Shown: positions 47,622-56,993, numbered from the stretch's first letter. The stretch: DNA of 64,000 nucleotides from Rhynchopus sp. YZ270_cl-10 (GCA_964035575.1 OZ037841.1:1178001-1242000); one strand, 5' to 3'. Numbers and translations: made by a program. The notes: a model not told the origin generated them from the sequence alone.

Positions 47622-49826
47622 ATGCCTCCGAGTCTACGTCCTCCGAGGAAGATTCCGGCGTTTTTGCATGAAATAACAGAATGGGCTGCGACTACCCGCG
47701 CACCCAAGCCACCCATGCCACCCATAGGGCACGAAGAGAAAAATAATTGTTCCGAAACGGCTTCCAGTGTTGTTCCTGTGCCTCGCAGGGTGCGTCCGGT
47801 GCCTACGTCGCCGTTTGCTGGACAGCGGATGAACGAAAGCTTTGAGGGACATATCCAAAAAAGAGTGGAGAGCGTTGAGAACATTACAGAAGATTTGGCA
47901 GGATTGGACGAATATGGGTGGAATACACTGCTTAATGCGCTGCGTGCTTCAGTGGGGAAGAATGGTAAACACATTCGGGCCTGTCATTTTGTGATTGCCG
48001 AGGAGAGGTGTGCTGCAACAAAGTGTAGAATGGCGGTGCAAGCCTTGTCAGTGCTGTGCACACAGCATCGCCAGAGGTTGTATGAGTGTACGGAACTTAT
48101 CTTTTTCCTGGTGGATCTCTTATCTGCAGAATGGGGTGCGAAGCAGGACGGAGTGTACATCCCCACAAAGGCAGAATGTATCAAAATTTTCGCGAATTTA
48201 ACGACCTTAGTCACCTCTCTGCGTGCATTCCGCTTTACAGAGCGAGCAGATTATCGCATCAAAGCAATTTGCATTATCGAATTTTTACTGTCCCATCTTT
48301 CTTTGACAGACGACCTCCGTTCAACCTTTTTAGGTATTGATATGGTTGGGAGATTGGATATATTGAAATGCCTTGCCAGCTTTTCTCGGTGCAATGCTCC
48401 GGTCGGAAGCCATGAGGCGAAATTGGTTCAATATGTTGACATGCTTCTGGAGTTAACGCTTCGTGAGAAGCCTGCATTCTATTCAGATCAAGGATCTATG
48501 CTGGGGAGCTGCTATCGCACCTTCATGACTCAAGGTAATATACCCTGCGCCGTCACACTGCTGAACTATTTAGTTGCTCATATTGACGTGGCAAAAGGGG
48601 TTTTAAGCACTTCCTTGGAATGGGTTTTGTATGATTTGAAGCATCTTCCTGACGAATGCGTGCAGCTGAAGGGGCGGATTTTGGATATCGCAGTGCTGTC
48701 TGTTTCCCGTGCTGTCGCAAACAATGTTGCTCCTGCAGACTTAGCGCAGCATCTCCCATTTTCTGATGATATTCCGATTGTAATAAAAAACGCGTTGCAA
48801 GACTCGGTATACGCCTATTTCAGTCAAAATCAGAATAATATGAGGAAGCTAGCTCCACTACGCAATAACGTTGCCGTCAAACGGTCTGCCGCCTACTTTC
48901 TCGTTGTCTTAGCGAAATATGCCGACAACCTTGCACCACTCTCAACACAACGTAGTCAGCCTGCATGGACGCTCCTCCGCAGCCTTTTCTTTAACAACCC
49001 AAAATGCCCGCCTACGCATCTTCCTGGGGTCTTGCAGGTTCTTTGTCAGCTCAAAGCTGTACTCTCTCCGACTGAAGTTGAGTCACTCTATCGAAACTTA
49101 ACGACTTCGTATCTCCGTGCAAGCAGTCTTCATCAGGTATCTCGATTGCTTTGGGTGTTGTCTGACTTGAAGGTGTTGACTGCAAAGGAGGTTCATGTCT
49201 TGGCGAGAGGGTCGTTGATGAAGCGAATCAGAACTGCGTTGGAGGAGAAGCAAAAGGATGCAGTGTTTGCGGGGCGTTGTGTGGTGTGGATGCTGCGTGC
49301 CTGCCTCGGGAGCGAACCTTCCTCACGCAACGAAGCCAAGACCTATCAACGCCTGCTTGAGATTGCGGAAGGGGAAGGGATGCTGGGGGTGCTGCAGCGA
49401 GGGGAGGGAGGGGGTGCGTTGTGTTGGCAGTTTGTTGCTGCGATGAGCTCTGCCAAGACGGAGGATGGGGTGAGGTTGGTAAGAGGCTTGGCTGAGAAGG
49501 CAGGGACACTCTGTGTTGCGGATAGTGTGGTGCTTGCGAAGGGTGCGACAAAGCTAGGTGACGACGCGACTGCAGCCACGTTGATGCGTGCCTGCCTTGC
49601 CCGCGTCACCTCCCCCACCACAGCAATGCATGTCCTCACCGGATGCATAGCCACCCGCCACCTCCCCACCTCCCTCTCCCCCATCTGCGATAGGGCTGCG
49701 CGCATTACGCCAAGTGTGCCCTTCCAACAAAGCGATCTTAAAGACCTGCTCTCAGGGCTCACCAAAATATCCTTTGTTCACAAAGAACTCTACACTGTGA
49801 TAAAGGAGAGACTTAAAAAGCGGTGA
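47622..49826 (+). CDS. Alpha-helical repeat protein, unknown function
   Basis: 734 residues from the ATG at 47622, which follows a TTCAAAGCAG|A context; stop TGA. The N-terminal ~65 residues are Pro/Arg/basic and could be a targeting peptide. The rest is soluble and nearly all helical, with Leu/Ala-rich units such as DLLSGLTKISFVHKELY at the C-terminus and repeats of about 35-40 residues. This end resembles the helical units of OPR/FASTK-type organelle RNA-binding proteins, but no RAP domain follows and I would not assign it. It is the only gene here that looks like a housekeeping-type protein, and it has no transmembrane segment. Confidence 0.8.
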   Translation: MPPSLRPPRKIPAFLHEITEWAATTRAPKPPMPPIGHEEKNNCSETASSVVPVPRRVRPVPTSPFAGQRMNESFEGHIQKRVESVENITEDLAGLDEYGWNTLLNALRASVGKNGKHIRACHFVIAEERCAATKCRMAVQALSVLCTQHRQRLYECTELIFFLVDLLSAEWGAKQDGVYIPTKAECIKIFANLTTLVTSLRAFRFTERADYRIKAICIIEFLLSHLSLTDDLRSTFLGIDMVGRLDILKCLASFSRCNAPVGSHEAKLVQYVDMLLELTLREKPAFYSDQGSMLGSCYRTFMTQGNIPCAVTLLNYLVAHIDVAKGVLSTSLEWVLYDLKHLPDECVQLKGRILDIAVLSVSRAVANNVAPADLAQHLPFSDDIPIVIKNALQDSVYAYFSQNQNNMRKLAPLRNNVAVKRSAAYFLVVLAKYADNLAPLSTQRSQPAWTLLRSLFFNNPKCPPTHLPGVLQVLCQLKAVLSPTEVESLYRNLTTSYLRASSLHQVSRLLWVLSDLKVLTAKEVHVLARGSLMKRIRTALEEKQKDAVFAGRCVVWMLRACLGSEPSSRNEAKTYQRLLEIAEGEGMLGVLQRGEGGGALCWQFVAAMSSAKTEDGVRLVRGLAEKAGTLCVADSVVLAKGATKLGDDATAATLMRACLARVTSPTTAMHVLTGCIATRHLPTSLSPICDRAARITPSVPFQQSDLKDLLSGLTKISFVHKELYTVIKERLKKR

Positions 49827-49871
49827 GTTTGGAGGAGGGCTTTGCTTTTGTGTTCATAATAAGGATGGGAT

Positions 49872-50078
49872 CGAATACGGCTCAGCCAAGCCTCATATAG
49901 ATTTTCTAAACATCTAAACACTGCTTGTTTTCAGGCGTTTCCGGCCTCGTTGCATTGTATGAACACTCTCAAAAAGGTACTGTGCGTTCCTTACCCATAT
50001 AAAAAGAAATACCCGACCCCTTCTGATTGTGTCAGCTGTTCTCCGATACTTTTGACAACCCCAAACACGAGTCAGTAG
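49872..50078 (+). promoter_or_regulatory. Shared upstream module, copy 1 (TATA at 49998)
   Basis: A 207-bp block from CGAATACGGCTCAGCC to CACGAGTCAGTAG that recurs at 52387-52593 with only about five differences and no gaps. It contains CATATAAAAAG at 49997-50006, a good TATA-box match, followed by CCCCTTCTGATTGTGTCAG. It lies about 120 bp before the ATG at 50201, so the core promoter and transcription start probably lie inside. Confidence 0.75.
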
Positions 50079-50200
50079 CTAGTCCCTTCAGCTCGTTCGA
50101 GTGCACCGTGCTGTGGTCTCTATCGGCACAGCTTGGATGAAGAGAGTGCGAGGAGCGTCCCCATTCATCACAACATCACACCACACAGAGAGACACAACA

Positions 50201-52084
50201 ATGCAGCTGTATGTGCTGTACCGTGGGGAACAACACCCTTTCGAAGTCGATGAGAGTATGGGAGAAGACCCAATAGAATACGTGTGTAGTCAGGTGGCGG
50301 CTGCAGTGGGGATCGAAGCAGATACCTTCACATTGCTGTTCGATGGGAAACCTCTGCGCGACCGAGATGACGTCATGCAACTGAGCGAGGACAACACGAT
50401 CGAGATGACTCTGCGGGAGAGTCAATGCCCGACAATGGATCTCTCTTGGTCCAACGCCCTCAGCAACAGAGGGGATGGCTTCCTCGCGCACCACACTTGG
50501 TTGACGACAATCACTCTTCCTCAAGAAAGCGACGTCGAGGATATAGGCAACGACTTCCTGTTAGGGTGCAGTGGGTTGACGACAATCGATCTCTCTGGTC
50601 TCAGCTCTGTCAGGAACCTAGGGGATGGCTTCCTCTCGAAGTGCACCTCATTGGCAACGATCACACTGCCTGAAGAGAGCGCTCTGACGGAGATAGGCAA
50701 CGACTTCCTGTGGAGGTGCAGTGGGTTGAGGACAATCAATCTCTCTGGTCTCAGCTCTGTCAGGAAAATAGGGGATGGCTTCCTCGCGAAGTGTTTCTCA
50801 TTGAGAACGATCACACTACCTGAAGAGAGCGCTGTCACGGAGATAGGCGACTGCTTCCTGTTGGAGTGCAGTGGGTTGAGCACAATGAATCTCTCTTGTT
50901 TCAGCGCTGTCAGGAACTTGGGGCGGAGCTTCCTCGCGAAGTGCACCTCATTGACAACGATCACACTACCTGAAGAGAGCGCTGTCACGGAGTTGGGAAG
51001 CGGCTTCCTGTGGGAGTGCAGTGGGTTGAGGACAATCGATCTATCTGGTCTCAGTTTGGTCACGGAGATAGGCAACGGCTTCCTGTCGGGGTGCAGTGGG
51101 TTGACGACAATAGATCTCTCTGGTCTCAGCGCTGTCAGGAACATGGGGGATGGCTTCCTCTCGAAGTGCACCTCATTGACAACGATCACACTACCTGAAG
51201 AGAGCGCCGTCACGGAGTTGGGCGGCCACTTCCTGTGGGAGTGCAGTGGGTTGACGACAATCGATCTATCTGGTCTCAGCGCTGTCACGGAGATAGGCAA
51301 GAGCTTCCTGAAGGGGTGCCGTGGGTTGACGACAATCGATCTTTTTTGTCTCAGCTCTGTCATGGAGATAGGCAACAACTTCCTGATGGGATGCAGTGGG
51401 TTGACGACGGTAGAACTCTCTTGTCTCAGCTCAGTCAGGAACTTAGGGGATGGCTTCCTCGCGAAGTGCACCTCATTGACAACGATCACACTACCTGAAG
51501 ATAGCGCTGTCACGGAGTTGGGCGGCCACTTCCTGTGGGAGTGCAGTGGGTTGACGACAATCGATCTATCTGGTCTCAGCGCTGTCACGGAGATAGGCAA
51601 GAGCTTCCTGAAGGGGTGCCGTGGGTTGACGACAATCGATCTTTTTTGTCTCAGCTCTGTCATGGAGATAGGCAACAACTTCCTGATGGGATGCAGTGGG
51701 TTGACGACGGTAGAACTCTCTTGTCTCAGCTCTGTCAGGAACTTAGGGGATGGCTTCCTCGCGAAGTGCACCTCGTTGACAACGATCACACTACCTGAAG
51801 ATAGCGCTGTCACGGAGATAGGCAACGACTTCCTGCGGGATTGCAATGGGTTGACGACACTCGATCTCTCTGGTCTCAGCTCTGTCAGGAACATAGGGGT
51901 TCGCTTCCTCGCGAACTGCTCGCTGTCATCGAGCGAATGGAAAATACTAAAGATGTTGACCGGCCACCATTCGCTGCCACCGGGTGTAAGGATAATAGCA
52001 GTGAAGCTCACCGGCAGCAGCAACGTGGTGTCTGCGCGAGTGCTATCGAGATTGGACGCAACGAAGGTGTGGCCCCAGAGGTGA
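50201..52084 (+). CDS. Ubiquitin-like domain fused to BspA-type leucine-rich repeats
   Basis: 627 residues. Residues 1-72 have the ubiquitin fold pattern (MQLYVLYRGEQHPFEV ... LLFDGKPLRDRDDV) without a terminal di-glycine, so it should not be conjugated. About 20 repeats of 25 residues follow, alternating two types: LTTIDLSGLSSVRNLGDGFL and LTTITLPEESAVTEIGNDFL. This is the LRR_5/BspA-like class, usually involved in protein-protein or cell-surface contacts. There is no signal peptide or membrane segment, so it is probably cytosolic. Residues ~335-435 are repeated as a near-exact 100-residue duplication. A short non-repeat C-terminus ends KVWPQR. Confidence 0.9.
   Translation: MQLYVLYRGEQHPFEVDESMGEDPIEYVCSQVAAAVGIEADTFTLLFDGKPLRDRDDVMQLSEDNTIEMTLRESQCPTMDLSWSNALSNRGDGFLAHHTWLTTITLPQESDVEDIGNDFLLGCSGLTTIDLSGLSSVRNLGDGFLSKCTSLATITLPEESALTEIGNDFLWRCSGLRTINLSGLSSVRKIGDGFLAKCFSLRTITLPEESAVTEIGDCFLLECSGLSTMNLSCFSAVRNLGRSFLAKCTSLTTITLPEESAVTELGSGFLWECSGLRTIDLSGLSLVTEIGNGFLSGCSGLTTIDLSGLSAVRNMGDGFLSKCTSLTTITLPEESAVTELGGHFLWECSGLTTIDLSGLSAVTEIGKSFLKGCRGLTTIDLFCLSSVMEIGNNFLMGCSGLTTVELSCLSSVRNLGDGFLAKCTSLTTITLPEDSAVTELGGHFLWECSGLTTIDLSGLSAVTEIGKSFLKGCRGLTTIDLFCLSSVMEIGNNFLMGCSGLTTVELSCLSSVRNLGDGFLAKCTSLTTITLPEDSAVTEIGNDFLRDCNGLTTLDLSGLSSVRNIGVRFLANCSLSSSEWKILKMLTGHHSLPPGVRIIAVKLTGSSNVVSARVLSRLDATKVWPQR
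51215..51814 (+). repeat. Exact-type 300-bp tandem duplication in the LRR gene
   Basis: 51215-51514 and 51515-51814 are almost identical at the nucleotide level (four 25-residue repeats each), whereas neighbouring repeats have diverged. Only a few substitutions, for example GTCAGGAACTT preceded by TCAG versus TCTG, separate them. Confidence 0.9.
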
Positions 52085-52386
52085 CAAAGGTGAGAAGCGT
52101 GGGAGGAAAGGGTAAGGGAGTGAGAGGGAGGTGGGATGAAGGGAAGGAAGGGTGGGAGGGGAGGAGGTGTAGGGGCGGCACCCTGCCCCACCTAAAAGCC
52201 CTCTAACTAAGACAGGGAAATATCTTGGGTACTTTTGCTGGTTTCATAACCAGAACGAGCTGGTTTACTGGTTTGGGGAAAACTTTTTTTAAAAAAGTGG
52301 GATTCGGCATTCAGTTTTTTGCCTCCCCCCTGCACCACTTTCCCACTTACATTGTCTGAGGAAACCCCCTTGCATTTTGCACAGCC

Positions 52387-52593
52387 CGAATACGGCTCAG
52401 CCAAGCCTCAGATAGATTTTCTAAACATCTAAACACTGCTTGTTTTCAGGCGTTTCCGGCCTCGTTGCATTGTATGAACACTCTCAAAAAGGTACTGTGC
52501 GTTCCTTACCCATATAAAAAGAAGTACCCCACCCCTTCTGATTGTGTCAGCTGTTCTCCGATACTTTTGACAACCCCAAACACGACTCAGTAG
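52387..52593 (+). promoter_or_regulatory. Shared upstream module, copy 2 (TATA at 52513)
   Basis: Same length as the copy at 49872-50078 and about 98% identical, with TATAAAAAG at 52513-52521. It ends about 150 bp before the ATG at 52745. Homology starts and stops abruptly at the same points, so the module was copied as a unit. Confidence 0.75.
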
Positions 52594-52744
52594 GGAGTCA
52601 GTTGCTGTGATCTGAAGAAGTTATCGACCAACCTCTCTGTAGCTTGACCTCCGTGTTCGATGTACCTTTTCTTGTACAGTCCATCTATAGCACAGAATAG
52701 AACACACACAGATTCACCTCCCCCCCCCCTCCTACACACCTTAC

Positions 52745-53602
52745 ATGGAATTAGTCTTTGTCGCGGACGATGGACACACCTCCACCATTGAGGTCGATAT
52801 GGACTGCACCGTTGCTGGTCTGCAGCGCTTGGTTGACCCACGTGGTAGCACCACCCTCAGCTTTGAGGGCAACACCTTGAGGGGTGGTGACGTTATGCTA
52901 GCCGATTTGGGGCTCTGCCAAGGATCAGTCCTGACTGCGGCTGTCATGGACAATGAGGCTGCGTTGAGTGCACTACGCACAGAGTTTGGCATCACAGACG
53001 CGACGTCTGCGATCACCGTTCTTTCTCAGATCGATTCTTCAGACCTCCCTAGGGCAGCACTCCTCATTGCCCAAAGCGGCATCCACAAGGAAGAAGGATT
53101 CTTGGCAAAGGCAGTCTCGCTCTTCGAAAGCCCCGAGAGCATTTCGTGTTTGCTGTCGGGGATGTCACCGGAGGAGGTCAGGGGTGGTGGGTTAACAGAG
53201 CTCGCAAGACAAGCGGTACTGCGAGGGAATGCTAGGGTATTGAGGGTACTGTTGCAAGCAGGGGTGGAGGTGGGGGATCAAGAGGAGAGGGTCTTGCCGT
53301 TCATGACGTGCGCTGCATTGTCGGGCTCGTTGACAGTGGTAAAACTCCTTGCCGAGGTGCAATGCCCTTTCCAGGTCACCAAAGGAAGTGGCGACAACAT
53401 CTTTCATACGCTAGCCAAGGCCCCTACCTATGCAATACCGAATGCCGTTCGTATAGTGAAGCATCTCCGTATGGCGTACCCAGAAGAGGTCGTCTATGCA
53501 GCAATCACCACGTCCAACGCAGCCGGGAAACACCCAAAGGAATTGGTCGCGGAGTCTGAAAAAGAGCTGTACGCGGCAGTAGGTCACATAATGTATCCCT
53601 AA
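52745..53602 (+). CDS. Ubiquitin-like domain fused to ankyrin-like repeats
   Basis: 285 residues. The first ~68 form a second ubiquitin-like fold (MELVFVADDGHTSTIEV ... LSFEGNTLRGGDVMLADLG), again without di-glycine. A helical middle follows, then ankyrin-like units: ARQAVLRGNARVLRVLLQAG, TCAALSGSLTVVKLLAEVQC and a weaker one from DNIFHTLAK. There is no signal peptide. Together with the upstream module this makes it a sister locus of the LRR fusion at 50201: same N-terminal fold and control region, different repeat body. The partner and function are unknown. Confidence 0.85.
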   Translation: MELVFVADDGHTSTIEVDMDCTVAGLQRLVDPRGSTTLSFEGNTLRGGDVMLADLGLCQGSVLTAAVMDNEAALSALRTEFGITDATSAITVLSQIDSSDLPRAALLIAQSGIHKEEGFLAKAVSLFESPESISCLLSGMSPEEVRGGGLTELARQAVLRGNARVLRVLLQAGVEVGDQEERVLPFMTCAALSGSLTVVKLLAEVQCPFQVTKGSGDNIFHTLAKAPTYAIPNAVRIVKHLRMAYPEEVVYAAITTSNAAGKHPKELVAESEKELYAAVGHIMYP

Positions 53603-53620
53603 AAATAACGAATTTTTTTT

Positions 53621-53702
53621 TAAGTAAGAGAAAACCGAATGGAGTGGGAACGCTAGTGAGAGCGCAGCGGAAACGATAGTGGGAACGCAACGAGCTTTTT
53701 TC
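53621..53702 (+). repeat. 3' flank repeat, interrupted copy (left part)
   Basis: TAAGTAAGAGAAAACCGAAT through CTTTTTTCAT matches 56337-56418; it continues on the far side of the inserted element at 55045-55142, matching 56424-56523. Confidence 0.9.
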
Positions 53703-53980
53703 ATAATTGGTACTCCAGAAAAAAAAAATCCCAAGTACGCAACAACTACGCAACAAGTACGCAAAATGTACGCAAAATGGGGGTGGGCTTCATTTTTACT
53801 TTGTGGGTATTTTTTGGGTTTTTTTGGTTTTAGGGTTCCAGAAGCCAGTTTGTGCACAACATTGACCCCAAAAGTGCCGAAATCACCTGAAAGTGGCAAA
53901 AAGCAAAAGAAAAGCATGTTTTGCGGGGGGGAAAATTCCAAGGTTTTTTGCAGGGATGACCACCGCATAGGCTGTACTGT

Positions 53981-54804
53981 GCTGTACTGTACTGTACTGT
54001 ACTGTACTGTACTGTACTGTACTGTACTGTACTGTACTGTACTGTACTGTACTGTACTGTACTGTACTGTACTGTACTGTACTGTACTGTGTACTGTGTA
54101 CTGTGTACTGTGTACTGTGTACTGTGTACTGTGTACTGTGTACTGTGTACTGTGTACTGTGTACTGTGTACTGTGTACTGTGTACTGTGTACTGTGTACT
54201 GTGTACTGTGTACTGTGTACTGTGTACTGTGTACTGTGTACTGTGTACTGTGTACTGTGTACTGTGTACTGTGTACTGTGTACTGTGTACTGTGTACTGT
54301 GTACTGTGTACTGTGTACTGTGTACTGTGTACTGTGTACTGTGTACTGTGTACTGTGTACTGTGTACTGTGTACTGTGTACTGTGTACTGTGTACTGTGT
54401 ACTGTGTACTGTGTACTGTGTACTGTGTACTGTGTACTGTGTACTGTGTACTGTGTACTGTGTACTGTGTACTGTGTACTGTGTACTGTGTACTGTGTAC
54501 TGTGTACTGTGTACTGTGTACTGTGTACTGTGTACTGTGTACTGTGTACTGTGTACTGTGTACTGTGTACTGTGTACTGTGTACTGTGTACTGTGTACTG
54601 TGTACTGTGTACTGTGTACTGTGTACTGTGTACTGTGTACTGTGTACTGTGTACTGTGTACTGTGTACTGTGTACTGTGTACTGTGTACTGTGTACTGTG
54701 TACTGTGTACTGTGTACTGTGTACTGTGTACTGTGTACTGTGTACTGTGTACTGTGTACTGTGTACTGTGTACTGTGTACTGTGTACTGTGTACTGTGTA
54801 CTGT
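53981..54804 (+). repeat. (TACTG)n then (TGTACTG)n satellite
   Basis: About 22 units of a pentamer (to ~54089) pass directly into about 100 units of the heptamer TGTACTG, essentially without substitutions. Because the heptamer is not a multiple of three and contains no stop in any frame, long artificial ORFs run through both strands. Confidence 0.97.
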
Positions 54805-54821
54805 ACGAAAATTGATCAAAA

Positions 54822-54916
54822 ACGAGAACTTGTCCATTTCGGCAAATTGACCCCACCACTGGCCGGACGGATTCCGAAATTGCAAATGCCGGTGTTTAAA
54901 AGCTTCACCAGCGAGA
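54822..54916 (+). repeat. Shared 95-bp core, copy 3
   Basis: Immediately downstream of the heptamer array; compare 44782-44876, where the core also follows a short TGTACTG run. Copy 1 is inverted at 27656-27732. Confidence 0.85.
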
Positions 54917-55142
54917 TTTTTTTTCAAAAAAAAAAAATACCCACAAAATGAAAATGAAGCCCCGTGCTTTCACGAAGTACGCAAGAACTACGCAACAAGT
55001 ACGCAACAAGTACGCAAAATGGGGTTATCAGGAGCACCAATAATGTTTTATTCTTCCCCACAAAATATCACGCACAGAGAAACACTCGTTTTTCACACAG
55101 CGCGTCCGGTTATTTGTTTTTCTCAAACGACACCTTTTTTCA

Positions 55143-56005
55143 ATTTTTTTTGACTACTAGGGGGGTGCTGTCCAGAAGCGGAAATAAGGCAGAGGTAGGT
55201 AGTTATGTATTGTTGGACCTCATTTTTGGGCATCACTAGGTTGTCGTGTATGGCAGTATTTCTTTGGGCCATTAGTACTTTCAACTTCTCATTCTTTTTT
55301 ATTGTTCTCGGCACAAAACTTTGGTAAATGAAATGTGTCTTTATGGTTTTGTCTTATTTTGCATTAAGCTGAGGGCTCTGATTTGCGCACCCGAGTCTAT
55401 CCAAAAATAGGGTTGTGCAAAAAATAGTTTTCTCACATTTTTTATTTTTGTCGGTACAAATGACCTCGGGTTCAGCCTGCGATTGTCAAAACCAAAGGTC
55501 AGACGAAGCTTTCCTCATATACCCAATCTCTATGCTCTTGGGATTTGGTGTACTGTCTGTATCCTACCCTTTTGGTGACATTGGGCGCAGAACCCGTCTC
55601 TTGGTGGTGGTTGTAAAAACAACGCAAACTTAACAATACAAATGACTTCCCCACAATCTCGACAGGGGCCCTTCTATTTTTCACTGCGCACCGTCACGAG
55701 AGGGCTTTGTATTTCATTGTTTTTTTCTTCTCATGCCGGCAGAAAGTGCTTGTTTTCTCCTCTCGCCAAGTGCACCATGGGATATTCTCCCTTTTGTGAT
55801 GATACCGTTGGACATCCCTTCTCCAACCAAACATGGTATAATTCTAATTCTAATTATGATTCCATGGAATGATGTGTGTGCACGAGAGTCACATTCGTCT
55901 TCCAAGTTTGTCTTTGGTTTGTTTTGTTTTGCAATCTCGAGGTGCAACAAAATTCGCATCTGAATGAAAGGAACCATTTCAAAGCCCCTCAACTATCTCA
56001 GGACC
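55143..56005. other. Intergenic, hairpin modules
   Basis: No gene is recognised. A CACCGTCACGAGAGGGCTTTG module lies at 55689-55712, and a GATGTGTGTGCACGAGAG...CGTCTT hairpin at 55871-55901. Confidence 0.5.
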
Positions 56006-56336
56006 GCACTCAAAAAAAGGTACTGTGCGTTCCTTACTAATATAAAAAGAAATACCCCACCCCTTCTGATTGTGTCAGCCACCAAGAGGTCTCTGATATG
56101 GAACGGGACAGGGGATGGGAAGGAAGGGCAATTAGGGGCAGGGGTGGGATAGATGGTGTTGGGATGGGTTTGGTTCATTTCTTCGGCTGGTGACGAAATA
56201 TTGTTGCTGTTCCTGTGTTGTCGTTTGACCACATGGTACTAGCTGTTGCCGTGACACTCAGCTACGGTGCAGAAGAGGTTATAGGGAAGATTAAAAATGT
56301 GTTGACGTACAAAAAAGGCGCGAAATTGCTAGGGAA
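56006..56336 (+). pseudogene. Relic of a third ubiquitin-like-family locus
   Basis: 56006-56078 is a partial copy of the shared upstream module (TATAAAAAG at 56041-56049, then CACCCCTTCTGATTGTGTCAG), and 56337-56523 copies the 3' flank of the ubiquitin/ankyrin gene. Only about 260 bp lie between. An ATG at 56098 opens a frame stopped by TGA after about 30 codons; the same frame then runs on to a TAA at 56341 with residues ending KKGAKLLGNK. No ubiquitin-like or repeat sequence remains. A deleted gene copy is the simplest reading; a very small gene is possible. Confidence 0.5.
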
Positions 56337-56523
56337 TAAGTAAGAGAACACCGAATGGAGTGGGAACGCTAGTGAGAGCGCAGCGGAAACGATAGTGGGA
56401 ACGCAACGAGCTTTTTTCATAATGTTTTATTCTTCCCCACAAAATATCACGCACAGAGAAACACTCGTTTTTCACACAGCGCGTCCGTTTGTTTGTTTTT
56501 CTCAAACGACACCTTTTTTCAAA
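56337..56523 (+). repeat. 3' flank repeat, uninterrupted copy (empty site)
   Basis: Near-identical to 53621-53702 joined to 55045-55142, including GAACGCTAGTGAGAGCGCAG and CACGCACAGAGAAACACTCG. It gives the pre-insertion state for the element at 53708-55039. Confidence 0.92.
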
Positions 56524-56993
56524 AATTTTCCCCGGTATCACATATGATACTGATTTCCATGGATACACATGAAAAGGAGTTCCGTGCTATTCACAGAACT
56601 CGATAGGCGATTGAGCTTATCTAACAACAACCAAAACAAAAGAAAGTACAAAGAAGAGAATAAAAAATGCAGGAAAAATAGACAAAGAGAAAAACAAAGA
56701 GATTTTGACAAAGTGAACAATAAAAAAAAATACTCAAATACACCAACGTATTCGTACTCCAAGTTTCTTGGAGTACTGTAGCTCTATTTTGTATTGTGCA
56801 TTGTGATGTATTTTCATATCAGCATCCAACTGAATTCTTGACGTATTCAGAAGGTAAACATGAGCAAAAATGAGCTGTTATTAAATACCCATCCTCTTCA
56901 CTTTTCCCTTATTACTCAAAATACGCCTTCAACACCACACACACACCACACAGACGACAAGGGGGCCGTCAGCACGCCCCCCCCGCCGTTGCA
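56524..56993. other. Intergenic, 5' flank of surface-protein gene
   Basis: A-rich stretch at 56629-56740, a TACTCCAAGTTTCTTGGAGTA perfect stem near 56755-56775, then a CACACACC-rich leader just before the ATG at 56994. No TATA match at a convincing distance. Confidence 0.45.

Larger units (their letters stand above)
53708..55039. mobile_element. TGGTRCTCC-ended element carrying a 7-mer satellite
   Basis: The ends are TGGTACTCCAGAAAA and, inverted, TGGTGCTCCTGATAA, flanked by ATAAT at 53703-53707 and 55040-55044. The copy at 56337-56523 shows the same site empty with a single ATAAT (56419-56423). Subterminal TACGCAA(C/A)A repeats lie near both ends, and an inverted GGGCTTCATTTT...TGTGGGTATTTTTT pair sits inside them. 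The interior holds the (TACTG)n and (TGTACTG)n arrays followed by the 95-bp core. No transposase frame is present. Confidence 0.93.

Noticed and set aside
54089-54951. Long ORFs of repeating VYCVLCT / STQYTVH across the satellite
   Set aside because: A stop-free heptamer leaves all frames open on both strands; there is no composition or context supporting a protein.
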